NCBI GenBank assembly: GCA_903930195.1
Contig: CAIYXH010000217.1
Span: 1 to 31,304 of the forward strand
DNA length: 31,304 nucleotides
From: an uncultured Actinomycetes bacterium
GTDB taxonomy: Bacteria > Actinomycetota > Thermoleophilia > Gaiellales > Gaiellaceae
Reading direction: 5' to 3'
Shown here: piece after piece, positions 29,526 to 31,304 of the stretch
Layout: each line of letters begins with the position of its first letter
How positions within the stretch are numbered: the first letter of the stretch is position 1
Notes under the pieces: generated by a model
The model's database searches: none
The model's input: only the letters and a program-made list of their open reading frames with translations
Told to the model about the DNA's origin: nothing
Translations under genes and position numbers: made by a program

Positions 29526-30820
29526 GCGGTCTGAAGGTCGGGAGAGGTGGCGATCAAGCGGCGGATCGCTGTCTCGACGTCGGCAGGCGCGGCCTTGCGG
29601 GCGAGCTGCGCCTTGGCGAACGCCGCGAGGGAGCCCTGCGTCCGGGCCGAGACGGTCGGGAAGCCCCAGTACTGCAGCGAGCGCTGCACGAGCTCCCCCG
29701 GATCGGCCGGCGAGGACGGTGGCGAGCTCGCTCCCTGGACGAGCGCCGCGATGAACCAGCGGGCGCGGTAGGTCGCCGTGTCGAGCCAGCGGGTGTCGTC
29801 CCAGCCGGAGACGTCCGGGGGATAGAAGAGCTGCTGCCCGGCCGACTGGCCGAGCGTCCACCACACGGCGGTGTCGATCCAGCGGCCCCGCATCCGCAGC
29901 AGCCCCGCGTTGTAGACGACCGGCGGCTTCATCAGGCGCGCGCCTTCGTAGAGCTGCGGGTGCTGGAGGATCGCCTCGAGCACCGGCAGCACCTGCCGCC
30001 CGGCGTAGAGCGCCTGGAGCCCCTGAGCGGTGGTCTTGTCCATCGGGCCCGCGACGAAGTAGCTCCAGAGCTTCTGGACGAAGAACGACGGGTGCAGCGG
30101 ATGGGCGAGACAGAGCCGGCACGAGTCCGTCCAGTCGAACGTCCCGGCCTGGCCGAAGATCGTCTTCGCGGTCGCATCGTGCCGGGTCGGGTCGTAGGTG
30201 AAGGCAGAGGGGACGCCTTGGGTGACGCTGCCCTTCCAGCCGGTGAGCGCCCGCGCCTGCTCGCGCACGTCCGTCTCCGTGTACGCCCCGCGATCAGCGC
30301 CGAGCGTGAAGAGCTCCATCATCTCCCGCCCGTAGTTCTCGTTGGGGTGACCCTTCACGTTCTGATTGCCGTTCAGCCAGACGAGCATCGCCGGATCGGT
30401 CGTCACGCCCTGGAGCAGGGTGGCGAAGGAGCCGAGGGCGTTCTGCCGGAAGAGCTGGTTCTGGTTGAGCATCAGCCCTTGCTGGCCGACGCCGAGGTTC
30501 GAGGTTGCGAACCAGTCGTGCCAGACGAGCGTCATCCGCTCGACGAGCGGAGTCGTGGAGCGCACCATCCGGTCGAGCCACCAGAGATGGTCGTGCCCTA
30601 CGGCGTCCGCCGGTGCGAGCGGGAGGCCATTCTCGACGTGCGGGTCAGGCCCGAGGAGCTGCTCCGCGGCCGGCCGGGTGAACCAGCGCACCGCCCCCGT
30701 GACCCCCAGCTTCGCGAGGCGCTCGGCGTCACCCTCACGTGGGCCGAAGCCGGCGCGCCAGTAGAGACGCTCGGCCTGTTCCTTGCCAAACGGCCCTGCA
30801 TACGCGGGCACGGCGCTCAC
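29522..30820 (-). CDS. DUF1800 protein
   Basis: A 432-aa member of DUF1800. Blocks visible are AERLYWRAGFGP, MTLVWHDWFATS, NENYGREMMELFTLG, AHPLHPSFFVQKLWSYFV and YPPDVSGWDD. No clear signal peptide is seen from GTG 30820, which I choose because a promoter with -10 TTTAAT ends 6 nt upstream. The frame is open to 31009, but that part overlaps the divergent gene. The role of DUF1800 is unknown. Its fixed partner is DUF1501, and the coupled cupredoxin gene suggests that the trio works at the cell surface, possibly with copper. Confidence 0.9.
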   Translation of the reverse strand: MSAVPAYAGPFGKEQAERLYWRAGFGPREGDAERLAKLGVTGAVRWFTRPAAEQLLGPDPHVENGLPLAPADAVGHDHLWWLDRMVRSTTPLVERMTLVWHDWFATSNLGVGQQGLMLNQNQLFRQNALGSFATLLQGVTTDPAMLVWLNGNQNVKGHPNENYGREMMELFTLGADRGAYTETDVREQARALTGWKGSVTQGVPSAFTYDPTRHDATAKTIFGQAGTFDWTDSCRLCLAHPLHPSFFVQKLWSYFVAGPMDKTTAQGLQALYAGRQVLPVLEAILQHPQLYEGARLMKPPVVYNAGLLRMRGRWIDTAVWWTLGQSAGQQLFYPPDVSGWDDTRWLDTATYRARWFIAALVQGASSPPSSPADPGELVQRSLQYWGFPTVSARTQGSLAAFAKAQLARKAAPADVETAIRRLIATSPDLQTA

Positions 30821-30826
30821 GTGTCC

Positions 30827-30855
30827 ATTAAACCACCTAATGCGCCGTCCGACAA
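30827..30855 (-). promoter_or_regulatory. Promoter of the DUF1800 operon, leaderless
   Basis: Minus strand: TTGTCG (30855-30850), 17-nt spacer, TTTAAT (30832-30827), then 6 nt to the GTG at 30820. Good housekeeping-type spacing; no Shine-Dalgarno. Confidence 0.5.
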
Positions 30856-30916
30856 CCTGCGGGCGGGAAAGGTGAATGGACCGTAAATTCGGCGGCGACC
30901 GGGGGAAATCCCGTTC

Positions 30917-30922
30917 TACGAT
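30917..30922 (+). promoter_or_regulatory. -10 box for the DUF4333-like gene, leaderless
   Basis: TACGAT ends 7 nt before the ATG at 30930. The hexamer is the same as that before the UspA-like gene (2149-2154). Confidence 0.4.
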
Positions 30923-30929
30923 GACCGCT

Positions 30930-31283
30930 ATGCGGATCTTCGCCGTCATCGTCGCAGCGCTCACCGTGGCCGTCCTCGCTTCGGTCGCCCGCGCCGAGAA
31001 TCCCACCAAGGCCTACGCGGAGCGCGTGCTCAAAGCCTCGATGACGACGAAGTACAAGGCTGCGGCGCCCGGCCTGAAGATCACCAAGGTGACCTGCCCG
31101 GAGCCCAAGGCGATCGACGTGACCACGTTCACCTGCGTCGCGAGCTTCACCTATCTGAAGGAGAACGCGAAGGGGAGCTACACCGTCAAGGAGAAGATCT
31201 CCTCGAACGGCAAGGCCACCTGGACGGCGGCGATCCGCAACTTCACGGACACGCGCACCGGCAAGAAGATCACCTGCGGATGA
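30930..31283 (+). CDS. Secreted DUF4333-like protein
   Basis: A 117-aa protein with a signal peptide (about 1-21, MRIFAVIVAALTVAVLASVARA) split into mature residues starting ENPTK. The mature part has three Cys: VTCPEP, FTCVASF and the terminal TCG. The pattern of a CP motif followed by an F-x-C strand and a GSYTV strand resembles DUF4333, a secreted beta domain common in actinobacteria; similarity is by eye only. The start at 30930 is preferred to ATG 30921 and TTG/GTG codons upstream because it begins the signal peptide and follows a -10 box. Stop overlaps the next gene by 4 bp. Confidence 0.7.
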   Translation: MRIFAVIVAALTVAVLASVARAENPTKAYAERVLKASMTTKYKAAAPGLKITKVTCPEPKAIDVTTFTCVASFTYLKENAKGSYTVKEKISSNGKATWTAAIRNFTDTRTGKKITCG

Positions 31284-31304
31284 GAACCAGGTTCGCGGCT
31301 GTCG
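31280..31304 (+). CDS. Start of a further gene, cut by the window edge
   Basis: ATG at 31280 overlaps the stop of the DUF4333-like gene (ATGA), the arrangement seen repeatedly in this window. The eight visible codons read MRTRFAAV, compatible with the beginning of a signal peptide. Nothing further can be said. Confidence 0.45.

Noticed and set aside
28149..30122. DUF1501 as a 657-aa protein
   Set aside because: The extra 199 residues are the shadow of DUF1800 in another frame; ATG 29525 gives the standard MSCNDCTR-type N terminus and a 4-bp overlap.

Overview
The window is very GC-rich, has short intergenic gaps, uses many GTG starts and shows repeated 4-bp stop/start overlaps (ATGA or GTGA). 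Together with the gene families present (MidA-type methyltransferase, RskA-like anti-sigma factor, DUF3105, FUSC, DUF1800/DUF1501 pair, CXXCH cytochromes), this points to an actinomycetotal chromosome. The deep-branching Thermoleophilia (Gaiellales/Solirubrobacterales) are my best guess, by inference. Many genes appear to start at or within a base or so of the predicted transcription start: a TAnnnT -10 box lies 6-9 nt before the start codon, which suggests common leaderless mRNAs.

Layout. 1-2082: a 38-bp tandem repeat, a SixA-like phosphatase and an ABC-2 exporter (ATPase plus permease), all coupled. 2148-3927: a UspA-like protein facing a molybdopterin oxidoreductase/cytochrome b pair. 4080-5537: S-adenosylhomocysteine hydrolase, the housekeeping partner of the several SAM methyltransferases nearby. 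5612-7330: a secreted trypsin-like protease with a C-terminal region I cannot assign. 7372-9847: tRNA-Arg(CCT) followed by a disrupted tract: lower-GC sequence, the first codons of a DNA methylase, then an FN3/repeat surface protein without a signal peptide. 9916-13028: a 53-aa membrane peptide whose Shine-Dalgarno lies in a hairpin, a small basic Rho_N-like protein, and a coupled MidA/flavocytochrome pair. 13105-14867: two small secreted c-type cytochromes, three stacked GC-rich hairpins, a cupin and a small HExxH protein. 14857-16988: a membrane histidine kinase, a candidate C-rich small RNA and an alpha/beta hydrolase.

16985-22592 is a lipid-modification block. An acyl-CoA desaturase diverges from a five-gene translationally coupled operon: flavoprotein, DUF1365, cyclopropane-synthase-type methyltransferase, PlsC-like acyltransferase and DUF1295 reductase-like membrane protein. 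I infer that it desaturates, methylates and re-esterifies membrane acyl chains. 22596-24521 holds a DUF3105 protein and a FUSC protein with no canonical start codon.

24547-27685 is an envelope-stress-type module: HtrA protease, RskA-like anti-sigma and ECF sigma factor on the minus strand, with an exported ferritin-like protein diverging. The sigma and ferritin-like genes face each other across two promoters with the same elements, GAACCG-N15-CGAATA, which nominates them as targets of this sigma factor. 27796-30820 is a DUF1800-DUF1501-cupredoxin operon, and the window closes with a secreted DUF4333-like protein and the first codons of another coupled gene. No CRISPR array, rRNA or intact mobile element was seen.
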